A stretch of 64,000 nucleotides of DNA from Streptomyces blattellae (GCF_009709555.1 NZ_WJBG01000149.1:62001-126000), one strand, 5' to 3'. Positions 43,760 through 51,668 are shown, numbered from the stretch's first letter. Numbers and translations: made by a program. The notes: generated from the sequence alone by a model not told the origin.

Positions 43760-43806
43760 GAAAGTGGACCTTAAACCGGACCGCCGCGGTTCCTAGCGTC
43801 GTTTCC
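43760..43806. promoter_or_regulatory. Overlapping divergent promoters with MocR-type direct repeats
   Basis: TAGCGT (43794-43799) serves the plus gene, 7 nt before its ATG. TAAGGT (minus strand, 43773-43768) serves the MocR gene. Between them TGGACC (43765-43770) and CGGACC (43777-43782) form a direct repeat with 12-bp periodicity, the type bound by MocR regulators. Confidence 0.5.
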
Positions 43807-44967
43807 ATGAACGCCACCATCACTCGGGGAGCCCTGCTCGCCGCGCTCGCCTGTCTCCTCGTAGGAGGGTCCTTCACCGCCAACAGCGTCCTCGGCGAAT
43901 ACCCGTACGCCGGCGGCCAGTTCCTCCGCTACGGCCTGGCGTTCGTGCTGCTCGTGCCGCTGGCCGGCCGGGACGCCACGGCCCGGCTGCGGACGCTCAC
44001 GGCCCGCCACTGGGCCCGCCTCGCGCTGCTCGCGGGCGTGGGCATGGTCGGTTTCAACGTGGCGGTCCTCGCGGCGGAACGCACCGCCGAACCGGCCGTT
44101 CCGGGTGTCTTCGTCGGCTGCGCGCCGGTGGTGGTGGCGGTCCTCGTGCCCCTCCTGGACGGACGCCGCCCACAACGCGTCGTGCTGTACGGCGCGTTGC
44201 TCGTCGCCGTCGGCGCGGTCACGGTCCAGGGCTGGGGACGCACGGACGGTGCCGGAATCGCGTTCTCGGCGTGTGCGCTCGCCGGTGAGGTCGGTTTCGC
44301 GGTGCTCGCCGTGCCCGTGCTGCGGCCCCTGGGCCCGCGGCTGCTGTCCGCCACGGTGTGCGGTGTCGCGGCGATCGAGTCCCTGGCGGCAGGGCTCCTG
44401 CTGTCCGGCGGCGCATGGCTGCGGCGGCCCGACGGCACGGAGACCGCCGCGCTGCTGTGGCAGGCGGCGGTCGTCACCGTCGTCGGATTCGTGTGCTGGT
44501 ACATGGGCATGCAGCGGATCGGCGCGGAGCGCGCCACGCTGTTCTCCGGCCTGATCCCGGTCGCGGCCGCCTGCACCGCACCCCTCGTCGGAACGGGCTC
44601 CTACGGGCCCGTGCAGGCCGTCGGCAGTGCCCTGGTCGGCGCCGGAGTCGCCCTCGGATCGGGCGCGTTGGCCCGGCGCCGGTCAGCGACTGCCGTCGAG
44701 GATCACCCGAGCGACCAGCGCCGGGTCGTCGTTCATGGGGACATGACCGCAGCCGGGCAGCCGAACCAGCCGGGCCCGCGGAATGATCTGCTTGGCCCGG
44801 ACCCCCTGCCGGCGCACGAGCAGCCGGTCCCTGGAGCCCCACGCCACGGTGACCGGGATGCCCTGGATGTCGTCGGTCCACTGGACGCCGGAGCCCGCCC
44901 GGAGCGTCTCGGAGAAGCCGGTGGCGTTCGCCAGCGCGAGGGTCTCGGCGACCACGGCCTCCGGTGA
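43807..44967 (+). CDS. EamA/DMT transporter with antisense C-terminal tail
   Basis: 386 aa as read. The first ~300 residues form a ten-TM EamA exporter (ALLAALACLLVGGSFTANSV starts TM1, GFVCWYMGMQRIGAERATLF late TM). A normal end would be near GALARRRSATAVEDHPSDQR; the remaining ~90 residues are hydrophilic, unlike any transporter, and are read from the antisense of the convergent hydrolase gene because no stop intervenes. Leaderless ATG (TAGCGT-7 nt). Probably controlled by the adjacent MocR. Confidence 0.85.
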   Translation: MNATITRGALLAALACLLVGGSFTANSVLGEYPYAGGQFLRYGLAFVLLVPLAGRDATARLRTLTARHWARLALLAGVGMVGFNVAVLAAERTAEPAVPGVFVGCAPVVVAVLVPLLDGRRPQRVVLYGALLVAVGAVTVQGWGRTDGAGIAFSACALAGEVGFAVLAVPVLRPLGPRLLSATVCGVAAIESLAAGLLLSGGAWLRRPDGTETAALLWQAAVVTVVGFVCWYMGMQRIGAERATLFSGLIPVAAACTAPLVGTGSYGPVQAVGSALVGAGVALGSGALARRRSATAVEDHPSDQRRVVVHGDMTAAGQPNQPGPRNDLLGPDPLPAHEQPVPGAPRHGDRDALDVVGPLDAGARPERLGEAGGVRQREGLGDHGLR

Positions 44968-45513
44968 ACGGCGTGCCGGGCGGGCGTAGATGGTGCTCGT
45001 CAGCACCGTACGGCCGGCCGCCGACCGGGACAGCCGCTCGACCAGCGGCGGAGGCATCCGGGTGGCGAACTGCCGCATCCCCAGCAGGACGCCGAAGGCG
45101 TAGCGCCGTTCGGCCGGTGTCCAGAACCCGGCCGGGGACAGGGCGGTCACGGACCGTACGAGGTTCACGCGGCCGAGTTCCAGGGCCAGCAGGCCGCCGA
45201 GCGAATTTCCCGCGACGTGCGGCCGTTCGACCTCCAGCGCCGCGCACAGGGCGGCGAGCGCCGCGTTCATCGTGGGCAGGTCGTGCGCGAGGCCGTCCGG
45301 AAGGGCCGGGGACGCGCCGCATCCGGGCAGATCGACGGCGATGACGTCGCGCTCGGTCGCGAGGATGTCCACCACCGGGTCCCAGGCCTGCCGGTGGTGC
45401 CCGATGCCGTGCAGCAGGAGCAGCGGATCGCCGGCCCCCACGCGCGCGTAGGAGAGGGTCAGGGTCCGCGGGCCGTGGGCGGAGGGGACCTTGAAGGAGA
45501 CGGTGGCCGGCAC
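44683..45513 (-). CDS. Alpha/beta hydrolase
   Basis: 276-aa hydrolase. LLLLHGIGHHRQAWDPVVDI is the oxyanion-hole strand, AGNSLGGLLALELG the nucleophile elbow (G-x-S-x-G), VAWGSRDRLLV the acid and LPGCGHVPMNDDP the catalytic His. All triad elements are present. Resembles meta-cleavage hydrolases and haloperoxidase-like enzymes; substrate not evident. GTG at 45513 has GAGGAG at good spacing; 52 further in-frame codons upstream are not needed. Divergent from the sigma factor gene. Confidence 0.9.
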   Translation of the reverse strand: MPATVSFKVPSAHGPRTLTLSYARVGAGDPLLLLHGIGHHRQAWDPVVDILATERDVIAVDLPGCGASPALPDGLAHDLPTMNAALAALCAALEVERPHVAGNSLGGLLALELGRVNLVRSVTALSPAGFWTPAERRYAFGVLLGMRQFATRMPPPLVERLSRSAAGRTVLTSTIYARPARRSPEAVVAETLALANATGFSETLRAGSGVQWTDDIQGIPVTVAWGSRDRLLVRRQGVRAKQIIPRARLVRLPGCGHVPMNDDPALVARVILDGSR

Positions 45514-45646
45514 GAACTGCTCCTCGTCTGGGCTCGCTGGGGGCTGCTCGGAGACAGCTTGCCAGCAGTTGCTACCGACGGGTAGCCCCTGGGAGTCCCA
45601 TCCGTCCGCAGATATCGCCTGGACAGGTCCGGATGTGTCGGTTGGG

Positions 45647-46546
45647 ATGGAATCCGTGACCACCGACATCGAGACCGACGTCTTCGAAGAGCACCGTCCC
45701 GTTCTCCTGGGAGTCGCCTACCGCATGCTGGGGCGGGTGGCCGACGCGGAGGACGTGGTCCAGGAGGCCTGGCTGCGCTGGTCCGGGGCGGACCGGAGCG
45801 AGGTGCGCGAGCCGCGCGGCTATCTGGTGCGCATCACCACCCGCCTCGCCATCGACCGGCTGCGCCAGGTCAAGGCGCGGGGCGAGACCTATGTCGGCCC
45901 GTGGCTCCCGGAGCCGTACGTCACCGACTTCGCGGACACCGTCCCGGACGCCGCGGACCGTGCCGTGCTCGCCGACTCCGTCTCCCTCGCGGTCCTCGTC
46001 GTACTGGAGTCGCTGTCGCCGCTGGAGCGGGCGGTCTTCGTCCTGAGGGAGGCGTTCGGCTATCCGTTCGCCGACATCGCCGCGATGCTCGACCGCAGTG
46101 AACCGGCGGTACGGCAGCTCGGCGGGCGGGCGCGCAAGCATGTCGAGGAGCGGCGCCCGCGCTACGACGTCGACCCGGCCCAGCGTCGTGACCTCACCGA
46201 GCGTTTCCTCGCCGCCGCAGGGGAGGGCGACATCGAAGGGCTCATGGCGCTGCTCGCGCCGGACGTCCGTCTCGTGGGCGACAGCGGTGGCAAGGCCAAG
46301 GCGCCGGTGCGGGTCCTTCAGACCGCCGACAAGGTGGGCCGCTTCATCGCCGGCGTCGCCAAGAACGGCGGCGGCGTTCCGGATCTGTCCTTCCGGTTCC
46401 TGGAGGTCAACGGCGGTCCCGCGGTGCTGGTGCTGTCCGGGGACAAGCCCGACAGCGTCCTCCAGCTGGAGGTCCTGGACGGGCGCATCCAGTCCGTCTA
46501 CATCATCCGCAACCCCGACAAGCTCCGGTCGCTGACCGTCGCCTGA
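45647..46546 (+). CDS. ECF sigma factor with SnoaL-like C-terminus (SigJ/ECF41 group)
   Basis: 299-aa sigma-70 family factor. Region 2 is LLGVAYRMLGRVADAEDVVQ, region 4 SPLERAVFVLREAFGYPFAD followed by IAAMLDRSEPAVRQLGGRAR. A C-terminal SnoaL-like domain follows (ERFLAAAGEGDIEGLMALLA...), which in ECF41 factors takes the place of a separate anti-sigma factor. ECF41 genes usually neighbour a COE-type (carboxymuconolactone decarboxylase/oxidoreductase) gene; here the divergent neighbour is an alpha/beta hydrolase. ATG 45647 chosen; GTG at 45656 also possible. Confidence 0.93.
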   Translation: MESVTTDIETDVFEEHRPVLLGVAYRMLGRVADAEDVVQEAWLRWSGADRSEVREPRGYLVRITTRLAIDRLRQVKARGETYVGPWLPEPYVTDFADTVPDAADRAVLADSVSLAVLVVLESLSPLERAVFVLREAFGYPFADIAAMLDRSEPAVRQLGGRARKHVEERRPRYDVDPAQRRDLTERFLAAAGEGDIEGLMALLAPDVRLVGDSGGKAKAPVRVLQTADKVGRFIAGVAKNGGGVPDLSFRFLEVNGGPAVLVLSGDKPDSVLQLEVLDGRIQSVYIIRNPDKLRSLTVA

Positions 46547-46591
46547 ACGCGCCCTCGGTGCCGTTCCTATGGGTTGGCCAAGGGATCGCGG

Positions 46592-46607
46592 ATTGGTCTT
46601 GACCAAG
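46592..46607. promoter_or_regulatory. DasR-like (dre-type) operator
   Basis: ATTGGTCTTGACCAAG contains the inverted repeat TTGGTC-TT-GACCAA and closely matches the dre consensus ACTGGTCTAGACCACT of the GntR/HutC regulator DasR. A second palindrome, TTGGCCAA, lies at 46574-46581. It sits about 100 bp upstream of a GntR/UTRA gene. Confidence 0.6.
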
Positions 46608-46703
46608 GGTGGGGGCCGCCCTATGGTCGCAGATAAGTGCAACAACCTTTAATAAACAAGGGCGCTGAAAAGCCGCCGGACCACGGCGATTGCGGAGGAC
46701 AGG

Positions 46704-47465
46704 GTGGGGACCACGCAGCTGGAATCGGTGCCGGAACCGAAGTACTGGCATCTCAGGACCGTGCTCAGTGAGGCATTGGACTCCGAGTTCTCCGTGGGCG
46801 AGATCCTGCCCAACGAGCGCGACCTCGCCGCCCGCTTCGGCGTCGCCCGGGCCACGCTCCGCCAGGCTCTGGAACAGCTCGAACTCGAAGGCAGGCTGCA
46901 GCGCCGCCGCGGCGTCGGTACGACGGTCGCCCCGCCGCGCGTAGGCGTCGCCCTCGGCACCGAGCAGCACACCTGGCCGGGTGCCGCGGGCGACGCCTGG
47001 CAGCCCGTCGACTGCACCACCGAGGTGCCGCCCGCGGCGGTCGCGAGCGCCCTGGAGACGGGCGCCGAGGAGCCGGTGCACACGGTGCGCCGTTCTCGTC
47101 GGACGCACGGCCAGCCCGTCGCCGCCGAACTGCTCTACGTCCCGCAGCCCGCGGTGCCCGATCTCTCCGCCATCGACGCCCCGTCGGGGCCGGCACGCGC
47201 GCGTGCCGTGCTGCGCGAGCTGCAGCGTCTGGAGCTGGAGGGCCAGGAGAGCGCCGTCGAACTCGGCTCGGCCCGCGCGGACGACGCCAAGCAGCTGGAC
47301 CGGCTCCCCGGATCGCCCGTTCTCGTCGTCACCACCCGCTTCAACGCCGAGGGCCGCACCACCGCGCTCTCCGTCGCCACGTACCGCGCGGACACCTGCC
47401 GGCTGACCTTCGGGGACTCGGGCGGGGTGGAGATCCACCAGGGGCCGGAACGCCAGGCATCCTGA
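46704..47465 (+). CDS. GntR family regulator with UTRA domain (HutC/DasR type)
   Basis: 253-aa regulator. N-terminal winged helix LRTVLSEALDSEFSVGEILP followed by NERDLAARFGVARATLRQAL and the wing QRRRGVGTTVAPP; the C-terminal UTRA sensor domain follows (VHTVRRSRRTHGQPVAAELL, VLVVTTRFNAEGRTTALSVA). HutC-type UTRA proteins bind small sugars or phosphorylated sugars (DasR binds GlcN-6-P). The GTG start is preceded by GGAGGA. The dre-like element upstream suggests autoregulation or DasR control. Confidence 0.92.
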   Translation: MGTTQLESVPEPKYWHLRTVLSEALDSEFSVGEILPNERDLAARFGVARATLRQALEQLELEGRLQRRRGVGTTVAPPRVGVALGTEQHTWPGAAGDAWQPVDCTTEVPPAAVASALETGAEEPVHTVRRSRRTHGQPVAAELLYVPQPAVPDLSAIDAPSGPARARAVLRELQRLELEGQESAVELGSARADDAKQLDRLPGSPVLVVTTRFNAEGRTTALSVATYRADTCRLTFGDSGGVEIHQGPERQAS

Positions 47466-47556
47466 GAGACGGAACGCCAGGCCTCCAGAGACCTGTATGA
47501 CAGACAGCGTCGTATGACAGACGGCGTCGTACGACAGCGTGGTGCGACCCCCCGAG

Positions 47557-47583
47557 CGCGCCCCGGAGCTTCTCCGGGGCGCG
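47557..47583. terminator. Strong bidirectional terminator between GntR and ROK genes
   Basis: A perfect 12-bp stem, CGCGCCCCGGAG with CTCCGGGGCGCG, closes a 3-nt loop (CTT) between two convergent genes. Confidence 0.85.
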
Positions 47584-47606
47584 ACGCGTTTCCGGCCCGG
47601 CGCGGG

Positions 47607-48764
47607 TCAGCGGCGGGCCGTCACCGTGCCCTCCACCGCGAAGAGCTGCTCCTCCACATGGTCGAGGGCGAGACGCAGCGCACCCGTCGTCACGGCCGCC
47701 TCGCCGAGGAGGGACAGCGTCACCTTCGGGGGCCGCAGACAGTAGCGCTCCAGTTCGCTCCGCAGCGGCTCCAGTACGCCGTCCAGCCCGGCCGCCCAGC
47801 CGCCGATGACGACCAGCTCGGGGTCGAGGGCGAGGACGAGTGCGGCCACGTCGTGGACCAGGCGCCGGAGGAAGCGGTCGACGGCCGCGCGGGCCCGCTG
47901 GTCGCCCCCGCGTGCCTGCGCGAACACCTCGGCCACGGCCTGCTCGTCCAGCGGATGGAGCGGCTCGTCCGTCGTGGACAGCAGCGTCTCGGGAGTCACC
48001 TCACGGCCCAGCAGATGCAGTGCGCCGATCTCGCCGGCCGCCCCGCCGTACCCGCGGTGCAGCCGGCCGCCGATCAGTGACCCGGCGCCCGGGCTGAGCC
48101 CGGCCAGCACGAACACGACGTCGTCCGACTCGGTGGCGGCGCCCTTCCAGTGCTCGGCGACCGCGGCGGCGTTGGCGTCGTTCTCGACCAGGACCGGGCA
48201 CTTGAAGGAACGGCTCAGCCGCTCGCCCAGGTGCAGTCCCGTCCACTCGGGCAGCGCGGTGCCCAGCCGTACGGTGCCGTCCTCCTCGACGATCCCGGGC
48301 GTGGCGACGCCGACGGCCCGCAGGGAGCTGCGCGCGACACCGGCCCGGCGCAGCAGCTCGGCGACCGCGGTGCGCAGCCGCTCCAGGCGCTCGTCCGCGG
48401 CAGCCGTCTCGTCGACGTCCTTGGCGTTCGCGCCCAGCACCCGGCCGTCGAGGTCGGCGAGGAGCGCGGCGACACGATGCGCCCCTATCTCCAGGCCCAG
48501 CAGGTGACCGGCTTCGGCCCGGAACCGGAAGCGCCGCGCCGGCCGCCCCTGCCGCCGGACGACACTCTCGTCGGCGGCCTTCTCGACGACGAGTCCGGCC
48601 ACGATGAGCCCCTCGACGACGCCCTCGACCGTCGGCCGGGACAGTCCGGTCACCCGGGTGATCTCGGTCAGCGTGGCGCAGTCCGTGGCGCGCAGCGCAT
48701 GCAGCACCACCGCGGAATTGATCCTTCGCAGCAGCGAGGGATCCCCGCCGGTCAGCTGCCCCAA
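47607..48764 (-). CDS. ROK family transcriptional regulator
   Basis: 385-aa protein. An N-terminal winged helix (INSAVVLHALRATDCATLTE, ITRVTGLSRPTVEGVVEGLI) precedes a ROK sugar-kinase-like domain with LLGLEIGAHRVAALLADLDG, VENDANAAAVAEHW and GGAAGEIGALHLLG. The Cys-rich zinc motif (CxCGxxGC) normally following the GEIGH block is absent, so it is unlikely to be a kinase and ligand binding may be altered. TTG start chosen because GGGAGG precedes it by 7 nt and homologues begin GQLTGGDPSLLRR. Convergent with the GntR gene. Confidence 0.88.
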   Translation of the reverse strand: MGQLTGGDPSLLRRINSAVVLHALRATDCATLTEITRVTGLSRPTVEGVVEGLIVAGLVVEKAADESVVRRQGRPARRFRFRAEAGHLLGLEIGAHRVAALLADLDGRVLGANAKDVDETAAADERLERLRTAVAELLRRAGVARSSLRAVGVATPGIVEEDGTVRLGTALPEWTGLHLGERLSRSFKCPVLVENDANAAAVAEHWKGAATESDDVVFVLAGLSPGAGSLIGGRLHRGYGGAAGEIGALHLLGREVTPETLLSTTDEPLHPLDEQAVAEVFAQARGGDQRARAAVDRFLRRLVHDVAALVLALDPELVVIGGWAAGLDGVLEPLRSELERYCLRPPKVTLSLLGEAAVTTGALRLALDHVEEQLFAVEGTVTARR

Positions 48765-48864
48765 CGTCCGTCCTCCCAGCTCGTGCGCGTGTTGGGCGGA
48801 TCGTACTCGGCGCACCGGACCCCGGCGAGTGCCTGGCGCATGCTGATCTGCGGCAGCAGCGGGA

Positions 48865-49443
48865 TCACCCCGGCGCGACGAACCCCGACTCGTACGCCGC
48901 GATCACCGCTTGTGTGCGATCGCGCGCCCCCAACTTGGCCAGCAGGGCGCTGACATGAGACTTGACCGTCTCCGTGCCGACGACCAGCCGGGCGGCGATC
49001 TCCGCGTTCGACAGCCCTCCGGCCATCAGCCGCAGCACCTCGGCCTCCCGCTCGGTCAACTGCGCCCGCTCCATCACGGCGCGAGCCGCGCGGTTCCCGC
49101 CGCCCTCCGCGTACTCGGTGGCGAGCTGCCGCACCGAGGCCGGGAACAGCAGCGACTCGCCCTCGGCGACCAGCCGCACCGCGTGCACGATCTCGGCGGG
49201 CCGCGCCCGCTTCAGCAGGAACCCGTGGGCGCCGGCTCGCAGTGCCTCGTACACGTACTCGTCGTTCTCGAAGGTCGTCACCACCAGGATCTTCGGCGGC
49301 TCGGCCACGGTTCGCAGTACCGCGCGCGTGGCCTCGATGCCGTCCAGGAGCGGCATCCGTACGTCCATGGCGACCACGTCCGGCCGCAGTCGCCGCACCA
49401 GCGGGATCACCGCCGCCCCGTCGGCCGCCTCGCCGACCACCTC
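48865..49443 (-). pseudogene. NarL/LuxR-type response regulator lacking its N-terminus
   Basis: 192 residues remain. The receiver begins mid-domain at EVVGEAADGAAVIPLVRRLR, keeps the phospho-acceptor Asp in VVAMDVRMPLLDGIEATRAV, and the LuxR HTH is complete (LTEREAEVLRLMAGGLSNAE, TVKSHVSALLAKLGARDRTQ). About 28 N-terminal residues, including the acidic pair that binds Mg2+, are missing; the sequence at 49432-49444 switches directly to a different gene on the opposite strand. A long chimeric frame continues into that gene's antisense. No sensor kinase is present. Confidence 0.85.
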
Positions 49444-49767
49444 GTCGTCCTCGGCCGGGGCCGCCTGCTGGCCGACACCCCGATGCGGGAGTTCATCCAC
49501 GCGCGCGTGCAGCCCAGGGTGCGGATCCGCACGACGGACGCCATCGCGCTCAAGGATGTCCTCGCCCGGCACGGCCACGACGCCGTGGAGCACGAGGACG
49601 GGCACTGGACGGTGTCCCACGCGCGCGTGGACGACATCGGCCGGCTCACGTCGGCCGCCGGCGTACCCATCCTCGAACTGAGTACGGAGGAAGGCACCTT
49701 GGAGCAGGCCTATCTCGATCTCACCGCCTCCGAGACCGAGTTCACCGCACAGCCGCAGGAGGCCTGA
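49432..49767 (+). pseudogene. ABC transporter ATPase, C-terminal fragment
   Basis: About 111 residues: ADHLVVLGRGRLLADTPMRE, then a C-terminal accessory domain (FIHARVQPRVRIRTTDAIAL ... LELSTEEGTLEQAYLDL). This is the end of a ~300-aa drug-type ABC ATPase; Walker A, the LSGG signature and Walker B, which precede the ADHLVVL block, are gone. The fragment begins at the same 13-bp word where the response-regulator fragment ends. It is directly followed (1-bp gap) by its permease gene. Confidence 0.85.
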
Positions 49768-49768
49768 C

Positions 49769-50494
49769 ATGTCGTTCGCACCCGTACTCCACTCCGAGTG
49801 GCTGAAGATCCGTACGCTCCGCTCGCTGCTCGGCGCGCTCCTTGCCCTGTTCGCGGCGACCACGCTGTTCTCCGCGATCGCCGGCGTCTCCGACACGTCC
49901 GACCCGGAGTTCGACCCGCTGTTCATGGCGCTGTCCGGTGTCGCGCCCGGTCAGATCGCCGCCATGTCCTTCGGGGCCATGGCGGTGTCGTCGGAGTTCC
50001 ACGGGGGTGGACTCCGGCTGTCGCTCGCGGCGGTGCCGCAGCGCGGGCGGTGGTTCGCGGGCAAGCTGGCGGTGATCGCCGTACCGACGCTGGTCGTCGG
50101 GCTGGCGACCGCGTTCGCCGCCCTGCTCGCCGCGCGTGCGGGCCTGGGCTCGGAGGCGAGCGGGCTGACGGTGGGCGAGCAGGTGCGGGGCGTCGTGGGC
50201 GCCGGCCTCTATCTCACGCTCATGGCGCTGCTCGCTGCCGGGCTCACGGTCCTGCTGCGCAGCGGGGTGGGCGCCCTGTCCCTGCTGATCCCGTTCGTCC
50301 TCGTCGTCTCGTTCGTGATCGGCGACGTGGCCGGCGGGCTCACCGACTACCTGCCCGACAGGGCGGGGCAGGTCGTGCTGTACGAGACGCACGACGGAAC
50401 GCCGGGTCCATGGACGGGCCTTGCGGTGACCGCGCTGTGGACGGCCGCCGTGGTGGTGGCGGGAGCGTGGAGCGTACGACGCCGGGACGCCTGA
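49769..50494 (+). CDS. ABC-2 type permease, orphaned
   Basis: 241-aa permease with six hydrophobic segments (TLRSLLGALLALFAATTLFS; VGAGLYLTLMALLAAGLTVL; GALSLLIPFVLVVSFVIGDV). SSEFHGGGLRLSLAAVPQRG is the typical loop following TM2 in these two-component exporters. Ribosome-binding site GGAGG. The ATPase that should energise it is the truncated fragment upstream, so it is probably non-functional unless it uses another ATPase. Confidence 0.88.
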   Translation: MSFAPVLHSEWLKIRTLRSLLGALLALFAATTLFSAIAGVSDTSDPEFDPLFMALSGVAPGQIAAMSFGAMAVSSEFHGGGLRLSLAAVPQRGRWFAGKLAVIAVPTLVVGLATAFAALLAARAGLGSEASGLTVGEQVRGVVGAGLYLTLMALLAAGLTVLLRSGVGALSLLIPFVLVVSFVIGDVAGGLTDYLPDRAGQVVLYETHDGTPGPWTGLAVTALWTAAVVVAGAWSVRRRDA

Positions 50495-50551
50495 GCCAGG
50501 AGTCGTCTGACGCCACGCCAATTGTCAGAGGCAGGCGCTTTACTGGATCAC

Positions 50552-50965
50552 ATGGACATGGTGAAGGACCTGACCCTCGTGGACCTGCTGTGCACCAGGG
50601 AGTTTCCCGCGGAGCACGGCAGCACGGACGAGGGCGCGGGCGGGCCCGGTTACCTCATGGCCCGGTTAGGGCCCGGCGAGTGGCCCCAACCGGAGGACTG
50701 CTATGCCTATGAGACGGCGATGACCGGCCAGTTGACCATGCGGTGGGGAACGCCGTCGCGGTCGGGGACCGTGACGCTCGGCGAGCGCATCGCAGAAGGT
50801 GAGGACATATCCGAGCCGTGGACAACGCTCAACGCCCTCGCGCACGACGTGCGTACATGGGAGGCGACCGGCACCGGGCGCACGGTCATGTTGGCGGTCG
50901 CCGACCGCGAGGCGGAGCACGAGCCCCAGCTGTTCGTCGTCGTCACGGACCTGGACTGGCCGTGA
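50552..50965 (+). CDS. Hypothetical protein
   Basis: 137-aa acidic soluble protein from the ATG at 50552 (MDMVKDLTLVDLLCTREFPA). Contains GPGYLMARLGPGEWPQPEDC, LTMRWGTPSRSGTVTLGERI and HEPQLFVVVTDLDWP at the end. No signal, TM segment or recognised domain. TTTACT lies 7 nt before the start, so it may be leaderless; a TTG at 50522 is an alternative. Good third-position G/C bias. Confidence 0.6.
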   Translation: MDMVKDLTLVDLLCTREFPAEHGSTDEGAGGPGYLMARLGPGEWPQPEDCYAYETAMTGQLTMRWGTPSRSGTVTLGERIAEGEDISEPWTTLNALAHDVRTWEATGTGRTVMLAVADREAEHEPQLFVVVTDLDWP

Positions 50966-51029
50966 CCTGCCAGGCGCTCGGCGGGAAGTGCGGCGAGAGG
51001 CCGTCGATCGTCTGAGGGCCCGTCCTGAC

Positions 51030-51075
51030 TGGTCGCGCCCGTGCGGCGGAGCCGCACATCGACCACAGACCCCGC
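51030..51075. repeat. Streptomyces-type intergenic hairpin repeat
   Basis: GTGCGGC-GGA-GCCGCAC (51041-51057), followed by CACATCGACCACAGACCCCG, resembles a GC-rich intergenic repeat that I recall from many Streptomyces genomes. It lies between the hypothetical gene and mug (convergent) and may act as a terminator. Confidence 0.5.
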
Positions 51076-51122
51076 GCGCCTTTGCGGCGCTGTCGAACCG
51101 CAGCCGGCCTCGCCCGGGCCGC

Positions 51123-51668
51123 TCAGGTCTCCGCCGCCACGCGCAACCGCGCGAACTCCTCCGCCATGGTCCCGGCCGTCCAGTGGGCGTTCAGTCCGCT
51201 CGGATTGGGCAGCACCCACACTCGTGTGTCGCCGATCGTCCGTTCTTGCGGACCCACCTGAGCCTTGCCGTCGTTGAAGGCTGCCCGGTAAGCGGTGACG
51301 CCGACCACCGCCAGCCACCTCGGCCGTACCTGAGCCACCTTCGCCGCCAGCACCCGCCCGCCCGCGCGGTACTCCTCCGCGCTCAACTCGTCGGCCCGAG
51401 CCGTGGCCCGCGGCACGACGTTCGTGATGCCGAGGCCGTACGACAGCAACTCGACCTGCTCTGCCGGTTTCATGAGCCGGGGGGTGAAGCCGGACAGGTG
51501 CAGCACCGGCCAGAAGCGGTTGCCGGGACGGGCGAAGTGATGGCCCGTCGCCGCCGTCATCAGACCGGGGTTGATGCCGCAGAACAGCACGCGGAGGCCG
51601 GCCGCGATCACGTCCGGTACGAGACGGTCGCGGGCGGCCTCCAGCTCCTGCGCGGTGAAGCGCGTCAG
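51123..51668 (-). CDS. mug: G/U mismatch-specific DNA glycosylase, apparent CTG start
   Basis: Uracil-DNA glycosylase superfamily enzyme removing uracil or thymine from mismatches. VLFCGINPGLMTAATGHHFA is the catalytic loop (G-I-N-P-G) and VWVLPNPSGLNAHW the leucine/minor-groove loop. The earliest normal start is GTG 51611 (162 aa), but the frame is coding-like further up: TRFTAQELEAARDRLVPDVI, the conserved N-terminal helix. That region reaches a CTG at 51668 overlapping the purB stop (CTGA), where homologues have ATG or GTG. I infer initiation at CTG, coupled to purB, giving 181 aa. Confidence 0.88.
   Translation of the reverse strand: MTRFTAQELEAARDRLVPDVIAAGLRVLFCGINPGLMTAATGHHFARPGNRFWPVLHLSGFTPRLMKPAEQVELLSYGLGITNVVPRATARADELSAEEYRAGGRVLAAKVAQVRPRWLAVVGVTAYRAAFNDGKAQVGPQERTIGDTRVWVLPNPSGLNAHWTAGTMAEEFARLRVAAET

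Noticed and set aside
48865..49926. Single 353-aa response-regulator protein
   Set aside because: Beyond 49443 the frame is antisense of an ABC ATPase fragment; it is a chimera at a deletion scar, not a longer regulator.
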